64,000 nt of DNA from assembly GCF_046197865.1 (NCBI RefSeq), contig NZ_CP166990.1:1550001-1614000 (forward strand), read 5' to 3'. The notes below the pieces were generated by a model that made no database searches, was not told the origin of the DNA, and worked only from the letters and a program-made list of their open reading frames with translations. The stretch is from JAHKLT01 sp046197865. GTDB lineage: Archaea > Methanobacteriota > Methanobacteria > Methanobacteriales > Methanobacteriaceae. Of the stretch, positions 35,913 to 45,100 are shown one piece after another. Every line of letters starts with the position of its first letter. The first letter of the stretch is position 1. The position numbers and the translations under genes are program-made.

Positions 35913-36695
35913 ATGGAATTTAGAGCTGAAATAAAAGGAAAATTACTTGATAACACCCAAAGAAGACTATTTATAAACTTTGAAATAAAAATTGGTGAAA
36001 AAATAATATATAAATATTATTCTAGCGATAAAGGTTCAGAAAATATAAGAGAAATACTAGAAAAAAGAAATCAGGAACAAAATGAAAAAATTACATATTA
36101 TACTGAATTATTAATTGAATCATTACCTTTAATATTAAACAAAAAAGAAGAAGTTTCTAAGTTAGAATCTTTAAATAATAGGGAACTTGAAGAATACATT
36201 ATTAATAAAAATAAAGATGAAAAGCTATTAATAATAAGAAAAGATGGTGAAATTAACATGAGTGATATAACAACTGAGAAGATTTTATATTTAGCTTATG
36301 AAAGAGAAAATAATATATTATCTTCAATTCAAACAATCATGGAAACATACTCTATAATTCCAGATGAATTAATATCTTCAGAGTTTAAAACATATATGGA
36401 AAATAATTTTACTGAATCAAGATCTCCCAAATTTTTTAAAGATAATAAATTTGAAAGAGATGGTGATTTGAAAATATTCTTAATTATAGATTTTATGAAT
36501 AAATTATATGAAAATACAATTAATAATTCATTAATTGACAAGTTTGTTTCATCCAAAAATTACACTGAAGAAGAAATAAATGGTATAAAATCAAGTGTTA
36601 AAAAAATAAATGATAAAAAAGAATCTATTTTAAAAGACTATGCTAAAAATCAAGTAGCATACAAACAATATGTAGATAAATATTTTAAAAATTAA
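35913..36695 (+). CDS. Unknown protein B: one N-module plus one C-module
   Basis: 260-residue paralogue of the preceding protein. It begins MEFRAEI and has one N-module (residues 1-115). A C-module follows (about 125-235) with S-P-K-F-F, F-L-I-I-D-F-M and N-Y-T-E-E-E-I-N-G-I-K-S-S. The C-terminus has an extra 20-residue basic helix. An ATG also occurs at 35904 in frame, but the AAGGAGA at 35897-35903 and the match to MKFRAEL of protein A favour 35913. The hsdM ATG follows after 16 bases. Function unknown; its place between hsdR and hsdM suggests an accessory of the restriction system, or a separate defence module. Confidence 0.7.
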   Translation: MEFRAEIKGKLLDNTQRRLFINFEIKIGEKIIYKYYSSDKGSENIREILEKRNQEQNEKITYYTELLIESLPLILNKKEEVSKLESLNNRELEEYIINKNKDEKLLIIRKDGEINMSDITTEKILYLAYERENNILSSIQTIMETYSIIPDELISSEFKTYMENNFTESRSPKFFKDNKFERDGDLKIFLIIDFMNKLYENTINNSLIDKFVSSKNYTEEEINGIKSSVKKINDKKESILKDYAKNQVAYKQYVDKYFKN

Positions 36696-36711
36696 ATAAA
36701 GGAGATTGATT

Positions 36712-38244
36712 ATGACTAATAATAACTTAGAAACAAAATTATGGGCAATAGCTGATGAACTTAGAGGCAATATGGATGCTAGTGAATTTAAAAACTACAT
36801 CTTAGGGTTTATTTTTTATAAATACTTATCAGAAAAAATAGAACTATATTTAAATGAAGAACTTGAAGAAGATGGCCTTACATTTAAAGAAGCTTACATC
36901 AAAGATGATTATAAAGATGATCTTGAAGAAGAAGCTATTGACAATCTTGGATATTTCATTGAACCAAAATTATTATTTTCTACTATTGTGGAAGATGCAA
37001 GAAACCATGAAGATATTATACCTGAACTTGATAAAGCATTAAAATATATTGGTGATTCATCAACAGGGCATGAAAGTGAAGAAGACTTTGTAAATTTATT
37101 TGAAGATGTAGATTTAACATCATCTAAACTTGGAAAAACAGGTGATGCTAAAAATAAACTAATAAGTAAAATATTATTAAAAATTTCAGAGATTGACTTT
37201 GATTTAAATGATAGTGAAAGTGATATTTTAGGTGATGCATATGAATACCTTATATCACAATTTGCATCAAGTGCAGGTAAAAAAGCAGGAGAATTCTACA
37301 CCCCACAACAAGTCTCAAAAATACTTGCTAAAATTGTTTCTATGGGAAAAACCCGATTACGTAATGTATATGATCCAACTTGTGGTTCAGGATCATTACT
37401 TTTAAGAGTAGCTAAAGAATTACCAGTAGAAGATTTTTATGGGCAGGAATTAAATCAAACCACTTACAATTTAGCAAGAATGAACATGATATTACATGAC
37501 GTAAAATATCAAGATTTTGATATTCAACAAGGCGATTCAATAGAAGATCCCATGCACATTGATGAAACATTCGAAGCTATTGTTGCAAATCCGCCTTTTT
37601 CTGCAAAATGGTCAGCAGATGCGAGTTTCCTAGATGATGAACGATTTTCAGCTTATGGAAAACTAGCCCCGAAATCTAAAGCAGATTTTGCATTTGTACA
37701 ACACATGATTTATCATTTAGATGAAAAAGGAACAATGGCCATAGTATTACCTCATGGAGTTTTATTTAGAGGAGCTGCGGAGGGAGTAATTAGAAAATAT
37801 TTAATTGATGATAAAAATTATTTAGATGCAGTCATTGGTTTACCTGCAAATATCTTTTATGGAACTTCAATACCAACCGTAGTTTTAGTATTTAAAAAAT
37901 GTAGAGAAAATGAAGATAAAATAGTATTTATTGATGCATCTAAAGAATTTGAAAAAGTAAAAAATCAAAACTACATAAGAGATGAAGATGTAGATAAGAT
38001 AATTGATACTTATAAAAATAGAGAAGAAATAGAAAAATATTCTCATTTAGCTACTTTAGATGAAATAAAAGAAAATGATTTTAATTTAAATATTCCTCGA
38101 TATGTGGATACTTTTGAAGAAGAAGATGAAATAGATCTTGATGAAGTTTGTGATGAATTAGAACAGATTTCAAAAGAAATGGAAAAAGTAGATGAAGAAA
38201 TTAAGAAATATTGTGAAGAATTAGGCATAAGAGCACCTTTATAG
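36712..38244 (+). CDS. hsdM: Type I restriction-modification DNA methyltransferase subunit
   Basis: About 510 residues. The N-terminal helical HsdM domain (E-T-K-L-W-A-I-A-D-E-L-R-G) is followed by the N6-adenine methyltransferase core, with the SAM motif D-P-T-C-G-S-G-S-L near 222 and catalytic N-P-P-F near 293. C-terminal helices contact HsdS. AAAGGAGA is spaced well for the ATG at 36712 (a TTG at 36706 also opens the frame). hsdS starts 11 bases after its stop. Modifies adenine in the target read by HsdS and forms M2S or R2M2S complexes. Confidence 0.95.
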   Translation: MTNNNLETKLWAIADELRGNMDASEFKNYILGFIFYKYLSEKIELYLNEELEEDGLTFKEAYIKDDYKDDLEEEAIDNLGYFIEPKLLFSTIVEDARNHEDIIPELDKALKYIGDSSTGHESEEDFVNLFEDVDLTSSKLGKTGDAKNKLISKILLKISEIDFDLNDSESDILGDAYEYLISQFASSAGKKAGEFYTPQQVSKILAKIVSMGKTRLRNVYDPTCGSGSLLLRVAKELPVEDFYGQELNQTTYNLARMNMILHDVKYQDFDIQQGDSIEDPMHIDETFEAIVANPPFSAKWSADASFLDDERFSAYGKLAPKSKADFAFVQHMIYHLDEKGTMAIVLPHGVLFRGAAEGVIRKYLIDDKNYLDAVIGLPANIFYGTSIPTVVLVFKKCRENEDKIVFIDASKEFEKVKNQNYIRDEDVDKIIDTYKNREEIEKYSHLATLDEIKENDFNLNIPRYVDTFEEEDEIDLDEVCDELEQISKEMEKVDEEIKKYCEELGIRAPL

Positions 38245-38255
38245 GAGTTTTCAAT

Positions 38256-39482
38256 ATGAGTGAAAACAACGTTTCTGAGAGGAAAAAAGAAAATACAAAT
38301 TCCTATCGAAGAGAACCACAACTAAGATTCAAAGAATTTAATAAGTTATGGGTTCTCAAAAGATTAAATGATATTTCTTATATATATGATGGAACCCATC
38401 AGACTCCCCATTATATGAAAAATGGAGTAAAATTTTTAAGTGTTGAAAATATTAATAATTTTTCAGATACTAAAAAATATATTAGTAATGAAGTTTATGA
38501 AAATGAATATAAAATTAAGCCCATTGTTAATGATATTTTCATGACAAGAATTGGGAATATTGGGACTTCTAATATATTATTAAATGATGAAAAATTCGCA
38601 TTTTATGTTAGTTTAGCTTTAATAAGGGTTAATAATAACATTAATGCTGAATTCATTAACCAGTATATTAAATTTGAAAATTTTCAAAAAGAATTGCATA
38701 AAAAAACTCTCCATGTTGCATTTCCTAAAAAAATTAATTTGAATGAAATAGGAAAATGTTTAATAAATATTCCTTCTTTTGAGGAACAGGGAAAAATTGC
38801 TAAATTTTTAACATTTGTTGATGAAAAAATTGAGTTATTAGAAAAAACATTGAAATTATTGAAAACATATAAAAAAGGAATAATGCAACAAATATTTTCT
38901 CAAAAAATAAGATTTAAAGATAAAAATGATGAAAATTATCTAGAATGGGAAGAAAAACAACTGGGTGAACTTTTTGATGAACGAAATGAAAAGGGGAATG
39001 AGAATCTAGAATTACTTTCTGTCACTTTAAACCACGGTGTGATAAAAAGGAATGAAATAGAATCCAAAAATAATAAACATAAAAATGAATATAAAAGAGT
39101 TTTGCCAGGTGACATACCATATAATTCTATGCGCATGTGGCAAGGAGCAAGCGGTATGTCAGAACATGACGGAGTGGTTAGTCCTGCATATACTGTGTTG
39201 ATTCCAAGTAAAGGAATATCTCCTCGTTTTTTTGCTTATTATTTTAAACAGGATTTTATTATTTATCAATTTAAAAAGTATTCACAAGGATTAACATCAG
39301 ACACATGGAATTTAAAATATCCTTTAATTTCTCAAATAAAAATAAATTTTCCTCCATTAAAAGAACAGGAAAAAATAGCTTGTCTTTTATTACGAATCGA
39401 TGAAAAAATAGAGATGATTGCAAAAAAAATAGAAGTTAACAAAGAATTTAAACAAGGACTAATACAAAAAATGTTTTGTTAA
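38256..39482 (+). CDS. hsdS: Type I specificity subunit, active copy
   Basis: 408 residues with the normal two-TRD layout. TRD1 is about residues 30-185, then a central conserved helix (residues about 193-225, ELLEKTLKLLKTYKKG), TRD2 about 226-375, and a C-terminal helix. The two TRDs differ, so a bipartite asymmetric target is expected. DNA coding the start of TRD1 (38306-38342) and the central helix (38832-38896) occurs again, inverted, in the silent copy. The ATG at 38256 with the first 17 codons lies outside the repeats and stays fixed when the segment inverts. GGAG precedes the start. Confidence 0.93.
   Translation: MSENNVSERKKENTNSYRREPQLRFKEFNKLWVLKRLNDISYIYDGTHQTPHYMKNGVKFLSVENINNFSDTKKYISNEVYENEYKIKPIVNDIFMTRIGNIGTSNILLNDEKFAFYVSLALIRVNNNINAEFINQYIKFENFQKELHKKTLHVAFPKKINLNEIGKCLINIPSFEEQGKIAKFLTFVDEKIELLEKTLKLLKTYKKGIMQQIFSQKIRFKDKNDENYLEWEEKQLGELFDERNEKGNENLELLSVTLNHGVIKRNEIESKNNKHKNEYKRVLPGDIPYNSMRMWQGASGMSEHDGVVSPAYTVLIPSKGISPRFFAYYFKQDFIIYQFKKYSQGLTSDTWNLKYPLISQIKINFPPLKEQEKIACLLLRIDEKIEMIAKKIEVNKEFKQGLIQKMFC
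38306..38342 (+). repeat. 37-bp inverted repeat, active-side arm
   Basis: A perfect inverted match to 41627-41663, no mismatch in 37 bases. It codes for the conserved REPQLRFKEFN segment that begins TRD1. Recombination here would swap the whole rest of the gene. Confidence 0.9.
38832..38896 (+). repeat. 65-bp inverted repeat, active-side arm
   Basis: A perfect inverted match to 41127-41191. It codes for the central helix between the two TRDs. Recombination here would swap TRD2 only. Confidence 0.9.
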
Positions 39483-39500
39483 TTAATTTAAAAATATTCA

Positions 39501-40568
39501 TTAATAAATGTTGTATTGTTTGTCTGATAAAAATATATTAATTGTAATATTATATTCTTCTTTTTTTTCATTTTCTTTTTTATCTTCATTAAAACAAATC
39601 ATAACATTTTGCATTGCTCCCATATATATTTCTTTCAATTTTTGAGGATTAGTTTTTATATAAGTTTCATGTACTACATTCTTACTTCTACCTTGTAATG
39701 AATCAATATATTCTGCAGTTAAACCTAAATTTGATGCATGAAATTTTCTTAAAGTGTGTGCCCTAAAAAATCTGTAATTTCCTTTAAAACCCCAATTCAT
39801 TTTATCGTTAATTTCTTGAAATTTTGACAATAATAATGAACTTTTATAATCAAAAAGATTATCATTTAATTTGAGATTTTTCCTTGTTTTTAAGTAGTAT
39901 ACAATTGCATTTGTAGCTTCTGGAGAACAAAATGTATAATAATATTTATCTGTTTTTATCCGTTTTAAATAAAATGTAGGGACAATATTATTGTTTTTTT
40001 CTAATATTTTTAATATATTTTTTATATTTCCTCCATTATGATATTTTTGTGTAGCGATTATAAAATCTTCAATTTTTAATGATAATGTTTCAGCTTTACT
40101 TGTTCCAGATGATGACATGAATAATATAACTGCTTTTAAATCTATTGAAACAATGTTCAATGCATCTTCAATATGTTTTTTAGTAGGAAGATCTAAATAA
40201 TTTGTTTCATAAGCTTTTTCATATTTTGCATTAGGAATTTTAGGAATTTCTACTTCAAAATGTTGATAAAAAGTTTTCAATTTAGAAAAATATGTTTTTA
40301 CAGTATTTGGTGACATTTCTGTGTTTAAAAGATAATTTCTATAATCTAACAAACGATTTTTAAGTTTACGTTTTTTGAGGGGGATATTATTATTTTCCTC
40401 AACATATGCTTCTTCTAATAATTTTTCAATAGGTTGGGCATGAAAATCAGAATATTTTTTTAATGTAGACTCATAATTTTGAGATGTACTTTTTTTAATA
40501 TTCCTTTCTTCTATAAATTTTTCAAATAATTTATTGTTATACATAATAAAATAATTATTAATATACAT
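39501..40568 (-). CDS. Tyrosine recombinase, likely HsdS invertase
   Basis: 355-residue phage-integrase-type recombinase. The N-terminal SAM-like core-binding domain covers about residues 12-110. The catalytic part has H-T-L-R (the H-x-x-R box) near 283 and Y of H-E-T-Y-I-K near 318, with a beta-turn Lys near 216. The first catalytic Arg, normally in S-G-x-R-x-x-E, is replaced: the segment reads S-G-T-S-K-A-E, with a Lys next to the expected place. It lies between the two hsdS copies and inside the segment it would invert. The ORF runs 19 bases past the end of hsdS, converging on it. Alternative in-frame ATGs near the start make the N-terminus uncertain. Confidence 0.85.
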   Translation of the reverse strand: MYINNYFIMYNNKLFEKFIEERNIKKSTSQNYESTLKKYSDFHAQPIEKLLEEAYVEENNNIPLKKRKLKNRLLDYRNYLLNTEMSPNTVKTYFSKLKTFYQHFEVEIPKIPNAKYEKAYETNYLDLPTKKHIEDALNIVSIDLKAVILFMSSSGTSKAETLSLKIEDFIIATQKYHNGGNIKNILKILEKNNNIVPTFYLKRIKTDKYYYTFCSPEATNAIVYYLKTRKNLKLNDNLFDYKSSLLLSKFQEINDKMNWGFKGNYRFFRAHTLRKFHASNLGLTAEYIDSLQGRSKNVVHETYIKTNPQKLKEIYMGAMQNVMICFNEDKKENEKKEEYNITINIFLSDKQYNIY

Positions 40569-40670
40569 AAAATATTTTAATAAAGTATTTTTTGTAATAA
40601 TCCTTTTTTAAACTCTTTATTTTCTTCTAATACTTTTGCTGTTTTTTCAATTTTTTCATCAATTTTTGAT

Positions 40671-41632
40671 AAGAAATTAGCTATTTTTTCTTGTTCTTCT
40701 AAAGAAGGGGTGTTTAATTTTTCTTTGGAGTAATCTTTAAAATATATGTGGGGAATGGTACTGCCCACGATGTATTTATTAAAGTTAAGTTTTTTTAGGA
40801 AAAAATAAATGAAATCGATATTATTATTATTTTTAATATTCAAATATTGTAAAGTTCCTAAAATTGATGAAAAAGGAGGACATAGTATTGTTCTTCCAAC
40901 CCCTGCACCGTCTTTTACTATTGAAATGTATTTTTCTTTTTTTTGGTAAAAATCTACATTTTTTATAAATCCTGTTGCTCCATATAATGGATAATCTCCA
41001 GAATTATCTTCTAAGGTATTAATTGATAAATTTGAAGATGATGATGAAACTATATCCCTTAATTTTTTTTCTCCCCATTCAGGGTATCCTGCTCCGTTTT
41101 CATTTTTAAATCTTAATTTTTGGTTGAATATTTGTTGCATTATTCCTTTTTTATATGTTTTCAATAATTTCAATGTTTTTTCTAATAACTCGATTTTTTT
41201 ATCTACTAAACATAAAAAATTAGCTATTTTTTCTTGTTCTCCTAATGAAGGAATGTTTAATTTTTCTTTGGAGTAATCTTTAAAATATATGTGGGGAATG
41301 GTACTGCCCACGATGTATTTATTAAAGTTAAGTTTTTTTAGGAAAAAATAAATGAAATCGATATTATTATTATTTTTAATATTCAAATATTGTAAAGTTC
41401 CTAAAATTGATGAAAAAGGAGGACATAGTATTGTTCTTCCAACCCCTGCACCGTCTTTTACTATTGAAATGTATTTTTCTTTTTTTTGGTAAAAATCTAC
41501 ATTTTTTATAAATCCTGTTGCTCCATATAATGGATAATCTCCAGAATTATCTTCTAAGGTATTAATTGATAAATTTGAAGATGATGATGAAACTATATCT
41601 CCTAATTTTTTTTCCTCCCATTTGTCATTAAA
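40671..41632 (-). repeat. Direct repeat of about 420 bases inside the silent hsdS (two TRDs)
   Basis: Copy one is about 40671-41090 and copy two about 41213-41632, offset 543 bases (in frame). Only a few substitutions are seen, near the edges. The edges coincide with the TRD borders, as expected after TRD transfer through the conserved helices. Confidence 0.85.
41127..41191 (-). repeat. 65-bp inverted repeat, silent-side arm
   Basis: Perfect inverted match to 38832-38896. It codes for the central HsdS helix of the silent copy. Confidence 0.9.
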
Positions 41633-41663
41633 TTCTTTGAATCTTAGTTGTGGTTCTCTTCGA
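41627..41663 (-). repeat. 37-bp inverted repeat, silent-side arm
   Basis: Perfect inverted match to 38306-38342, at the 5' edge of the silent hsdS. Similarity stops abruptly at its outer end. Confidence 0.9.
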
Positions 41664-41868
41664 AGACATATATAAATTTCTTAAAAAATAACAAAAAAGA
41701 TGAGAAAAGTTAAAAAATAATAATTATCTAAGATTTAAAAATTCAATTTTAAAACACACTATAACATAACTTTATTAAATAAGTAAAAACATATTTTATT
41801 ATATTATAGATTTATAGAAATTTAAGTCATTATAATATTTTTTAAATTATTAAAAAAGGAGAGATAAT

Positions 41869-42276
41869 ATGGATGAATATGAAAATTTATTAACAAGAGC
41901 TATAGACCAATTACCTCCTGAAGTATTTGAACACAAAAGGTTTAAAATTCCTAAAGCTTATTCAGATATCCAAGGAAATAGAACATTTATTAAAAACTTT
42001 AAAGAGGTTTCAGAAAGATTAAATAGAGATCCTCAACATGTTTTAAAATTTTTACTTAGAGAATTAGGTACTGCTGGTAATTTAGAAGGCGGTAGAGCTA
42101 TTTTACAAGGTAAATTTACACATTACTTAATCAATGAAAGATTAGAAGAATATGTAGAAAAATATGTTATCTGTCAAGAATGTAACAGACCAGATACTAA
42201 AATTATTAGAGAAGGTAGAATTTCTATATTAAAATGTGAAGCATGTGGTGCTAAAGCTCCATTAAAACAATTATAA
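41869..42276 (+). CDS. Translation initiation factor aIF2 subunit beta
   Basis: 135 residues, normal for archaeal aIF2-beta. The N-terminal helix and central alpha/beta domain ([15 protein letters not shown]) are followed by a C-terminal zinc ribbon C-Q-E-C ... C-E-A-C-G at about residues 104-128. It is part of the heterotrimer that delivers initiator tRNA. GGAGAG precedes the ATG at good spacing. First gene of a translation cluster with the NMD3-like gene and tyrS. Confidence 0.95.
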   Translation: MDEYENLLTRAIDQLPPEVFEHKRFKIPKAYSDIQGNRTFIKNFKEVSERLNRDPQHVLKFLLRELGTAGNLEGGRAILQGKFTHYLINERLEEYVEKYVICQECNRPDTKIIREGRISILKCEACGAKAPLKQL

Positions 42277-42283
42277 GATTAAA

Positions 42284-43321
42284 ATGTTTTGTCCTGAATG
42301 TGGAAGTACTCAAAATCAAATGATAGACGACATTTGTATTGAATGCTTTTTAAAAGACTTCCACATGATTACTATTCCAGAGAGAATTGAAGTAACAATT
42401 TGTAGTCATTGTAACTCTAAAATTATTCAAGGAAAGTGGAAAGATAGTGAAATTCCAATAGAAGAGATTATTTATAGAGCCTTAGAAGAGAACATTCAAG
42501 TAAATGATTTAGTTAAAGATGAAATAATTGATCTTGACATCATTAAAATGAGAGGTTCAATAGCTGAGTGCGATATACATGTTGAAGGTGATGTTTTAAA
42601 CCATCATTTAGAAGAAGATTTCGAAGCTATTGTAAAAATTAATAAAACTGTTTGTCCTCCTTGTAGTAAAAGAAATTCTGGTTATTATGAAGTTGTAATT
42701 CAATTTCGAGCAGATAATAGAGAACTCACAATTGATGAACTTTTAAAAGCTGATGAAATTGTTATAAATACTTTAGGTAATTTACAAAGTAAAGACAAAC
42801 TAGCTTACTTAGCAGAAATAGCTAAACCTAAAGAAGGACATGATTATTATATTGGTTCATATAAATCTGGTAAAAAAGTAGTGAAAGCTTTACAAGAACA
42901 GTTTGGAGGACTTACTAAAGAATCTCCAAGACTTATTAGTGAAGATAAATCTACAGGTAAAGGATTATATAGGATTTGGATTTCATTTAGAATTCCAAAA
43001 TTTCAAGTTAATGATTTTATTAAATTTGAAAATAAACTTTCTCAAGTTAAATCTATTGGTAGTTCCAAAATCCAATGTATTGACATAACAAATAAGAAGT
43101 CTTTTACTATTCCATTTAAAGATTATGATAATATAGATTTAGTTAAAAAATTTAAAGATATTGAAAAAGCTAATATTATTTCTAAATCTCCTAAAATGAT
43201 TCAGATTTTAGATCCTGAAACTTATGAAGTTATTGATTTAAACTTAGAAGATACTCATAAATACAACATTGGAGACGATGTAAACATTATTAAAATTGAA
43301 AATCAAGTTTATTTAATTTAA
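42284..43321 (+). CDS. NMD3-related ribosome-associated protein
   Basis: 345 residues. Two N-terminal zinc-binding segments (C-P-E-C-G ... C-I-E-C at 3-20 and C-S-H-C near 40) and a further C-P-P-C near 127 match the archaeal NMD3 family. The middle and C-terminal beta-domains are also typical. In eukaryotes NMD3 is the large-subunit export adaptor; the archaeal role is probably in large-subunit assembly or translation initiation. It lies 7 bases after aIF2-beta and directly before tyrS. Confidence 0.88.
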   Translation: MFCPECGSTQNQMIDDICIECFLKDFHMITIPERIEVTICSHCNSKIIQGKWKDSEIPIEEIIYRALEENIQVNDLVKDEIIDLDIIKMRGSIAECDIHVEGDVLNHHLEEDFEAIVKINKTVCPPCSKRNSGYYEVVIQFRADNRELTIDELLKADEIVINTLGNLQSKDKLAYLAEIAKPKEGHDYYIGSYKSGKKVVKALQEQFGGLTKESPRLISEDKSTGKGLYRIWISFRIPKFQVNDFIKFENKLSQVKSIGSSKIQCIDITNKKSFTIPFKDYDNIDLVKKFKDIEKANIISKSPKMIQILDPETYEVIDLNLEDTHKYNIGDDVNIIKIENQVYLI

Positions 43322-43330
43322 GTGATATGT

Positions 43331-44293
43331 ATGAATAATGAAGAAAAGATAAAAGTGATTGAAAAAGGAACACTTGAAGTTATTAGTAGTGATGAATTAG
43401 AATCTAAATTAGAAAAAGATCAACCTGTTGCTTATACTGGTTATGAACCTTCAGGTAAAATTCATTTAGGTCATGCTATTACAATAGCTAAACTTAAATC
43501 TCTTCAAGATATTGGTTTTAAAATTAAAATTCTTTTAGCTGATTATCATGCATACTTAAATGGTAAAGGTAGTGTAGATGAAATAGCTGAAACTGCAGAA
43601 TATAATAAAAAATGTTTTCAAGCATTGGGTTTAAATGATACCACAGAATTTATTTATGGCTCAACTTTTCAAACTAAAGAAGATTATACTAAAAATGTCT
43701 ATAAATTAGCTACTTTAACAACTTTATCAAGAGCTAAAAGAAGTATGGATCAAGTTAGTAGGCATTCTGATAATCCAAAAGTAGCAAATGTAATATATCC
43801 TTTAATGCAAGTAGCTGATATGGTAGCATTAGATGTTGATATTGCTCTTGGTGGAATGGAACAAAGAAAAATTCAAATGCTTGCAAGAGAAAACATTGAT
43901 AAAATCTCCAATAACATCCCAGTTTGTGTTCACACCCCTTTATTACATGGTCTTGATGGAGATGAAAAGATGTCTTCAAGTAAAGGAAATTTCATAGCTG
44001 TTGATGATACAGAAAAAGAAATTAAAACAAAAATCAATAAAGCTCATTGTCCTATGGGTGAGGTGGAAGGTAATCCTATTATTGAAATAGCTAAATATTT
44101 TATCTTCTCAAATCAAGCAGAATTAACTATTAAAAGACCTGAAAAATTTGGTGGAGATTTAACTTTAACTGAAGATGAGTTAATCAACTTATATTCAAAA
44201 GAAGAATTACATCCAATGGATTTAAAATCAGGTGTTGCTGATTATTTAATTGAATATTTAAAACCAGTTAGAGAATTTATGGAAGGTGAATAA
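43331..44293 (+). CDS. tyrS: Tyrosyl-tRNA synthetase
   Basis: About 320 residues, the short archaeal form. Class I signatures are H-L-G-H near residue 45 and K-M-S-S-S near 213. The tyrosine-binding Y-T-G-Y-E-P-S-G segment and the Q-V-A-D-M and G-G-M-E-Q segments fit TyrRS rather than TrpRS. The frame opens at GTG 43322, but GTGAT there acts as the ribosome site and ATG at 43331 is the likely start. Charges tRNA-Tyr. Confidence 0.95.
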   Translation: MNNEEKIKVIEKGTLEVISSDELESKLEKDQPVAYTGYEPSGKIHLGHAITIAKLKSLQDIGFKIKILLADYHAYLNGKGSVDEIAETAEYNKKCFQALGLNDTTEFIYGSTFQTKEDYTKNVYKLATLTTLSRAKRSMDQVSRHSDNPKVANVIYPLMQVADMVALDVDIALGGMEQRKIQMLARENIDKISNNIPVCVHTPLLHGLDGDEKMSSSKGNFIAVDDTEKEIKTKINKAHCPMGEVEGNPIIEIAKYFIFSNQAELTIKRPEKFGGDLTLTEDELINLYSKEELHPMDLKSGVADYLIEYLKPVREFMEGE

Positions 44294-44294
44294 A

Positions 44295-44498
44295 ATGGAA
44301 TATGAAGAAAAAGATTTCGAACTTAAAATACCTAATGGTGTTGGAGAGCAGATGCTTGCACATACTATTGAAAAATTTGATGTGAAACTCGAACATGGAG
44401 AATATGGGCCAAAATTAATAGGTAAAGAAGAAGAGCTATTAAAAGCTCATGAATATATGATTGAAGTTATTCAAAAAAGATTAAAAGAATTAGAATAA
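44295..44498 (+). CDS. Small hypothetical protein, 67 residues
   Basis: Acidic small protein with a predicted alpha/beta pattern (ELKIPNGVGEQML, then a C-terminal helix of Lys/Glu). It has no recognised family. GGTGAATAA overlaps the tyrS stop and places the ATG at 44295 at the right distance. Probably co-transcribed with tyrS. Convergent with tmk. Confidence 0.65.
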   Translation: MEYEEKDFELKIPNGVGEQMLAHTIEKFDVKLEHGEYGPKLIGKEEELLKAHEYMIEVIQKRLKELE

Positions 44499-44500
44499 TA

Positions 44501-45091
44501 TTATTGAATCTGATCAGGGCATGCTCCAACATGGGATGCAACTACCTTTTTAATATCAGATGCAACTTTATTTTTTCCATTATTTCCATTAATTATTTCA
44601 ATAAATGGATTAGCATTTGCTAATATTAAATAGTTTTCTTTTACATTATTTAAAAATTCTTCATTTTCAAATTCATCAGTTTTATCTGTTCTTGATACAC
44701 TTGTTTTTACATCTAAATCTAATAATAAAACTAAATCTGGAATTTTTGCAAATTTATTAATTTCATAAATCCATTTTTGAGGTCCTTGATAAGCAAGACT
44801 TGAATAAAATGATCTATCACTAATAACAATTTTATTTGAATATTCAAAATCATTTAACTTTTCAAGTAATTCTAATCTATCAGCTGCAAAAAGTAATCCT
44901 AATTCTTTTTGACCAATATCACTTGAAGCTCTTTTTTGAGTTAGTATTTTTCTAATTAATTTTCCAACTTCACCATCTGTTGGTTCAACTACAGTTTCAA
45001 CTTCATGACCTAATGCTTCTAACCATTCTTTTAAAAGTTGAATTTGAGTACTTTTTCCTGCTCCATCAATTCCTTCAAAAACAATATACAT
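44501..45091 (-). CDS. tmk: Thymidylate kinase
   Basis: 196 residues. The P-loop F-E-G-I-D-G-A-G-K-S-T spans residues 5-15, the D-R-x-x-x-S-S-L-A-Y-Q segment (DRY-like) is near 90, and D-L-D lies near 123. It phosphorylates dTMP to dTDP. The ATG is preceded by GAGGT at suitable distance. The CPBP protease gene lies directly upstream on the same strand (9 bases), so they probably form an operon. Confidence 0.94.
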   Translation of the reverse strand: MYIVFEGIDGAGKSTQIQLLKEWLEALGHEVETVVEPTDGEVGKLIRKILTQKRASSDIGQKELGLLFAADRLELLEKLNDFEYSNKIVISDRSFYSSLAYQGPQKWIYEINKFAKIPDLVLLLDLDVKTSVSRTDKTDEFENEEFLNNVKENYLILANANPFIEIINGNNGKNKVASDIKKVVASHVGACPDQIQ

Positions 45092-45100
45092 AATATAACC

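Larger units (their letters stand above)
40577..41680 (-). pseudogene. Silent start-less hsdS cassette with two near-identical TRDs
   Basis: The frame is open from just after a TAA at 41681-41683 to 40577 and has no ATG, GTG or TTG before about 41386. It therefore lacks a start and is silent unless inverted. It codes for a full two-TRD HsdS body from REPQLRFKEFN to the C-terminal helix, minus the N-terminal leader that remains with the active copy. The two TRDs are almost the same: DNA at about 40671-41090 and 41213-41632 matches at an offset of 543 bases with few changes. If expressed, such a protein should read a palindromic target. It ends just after the recombinase start. Confidence 0.85.
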
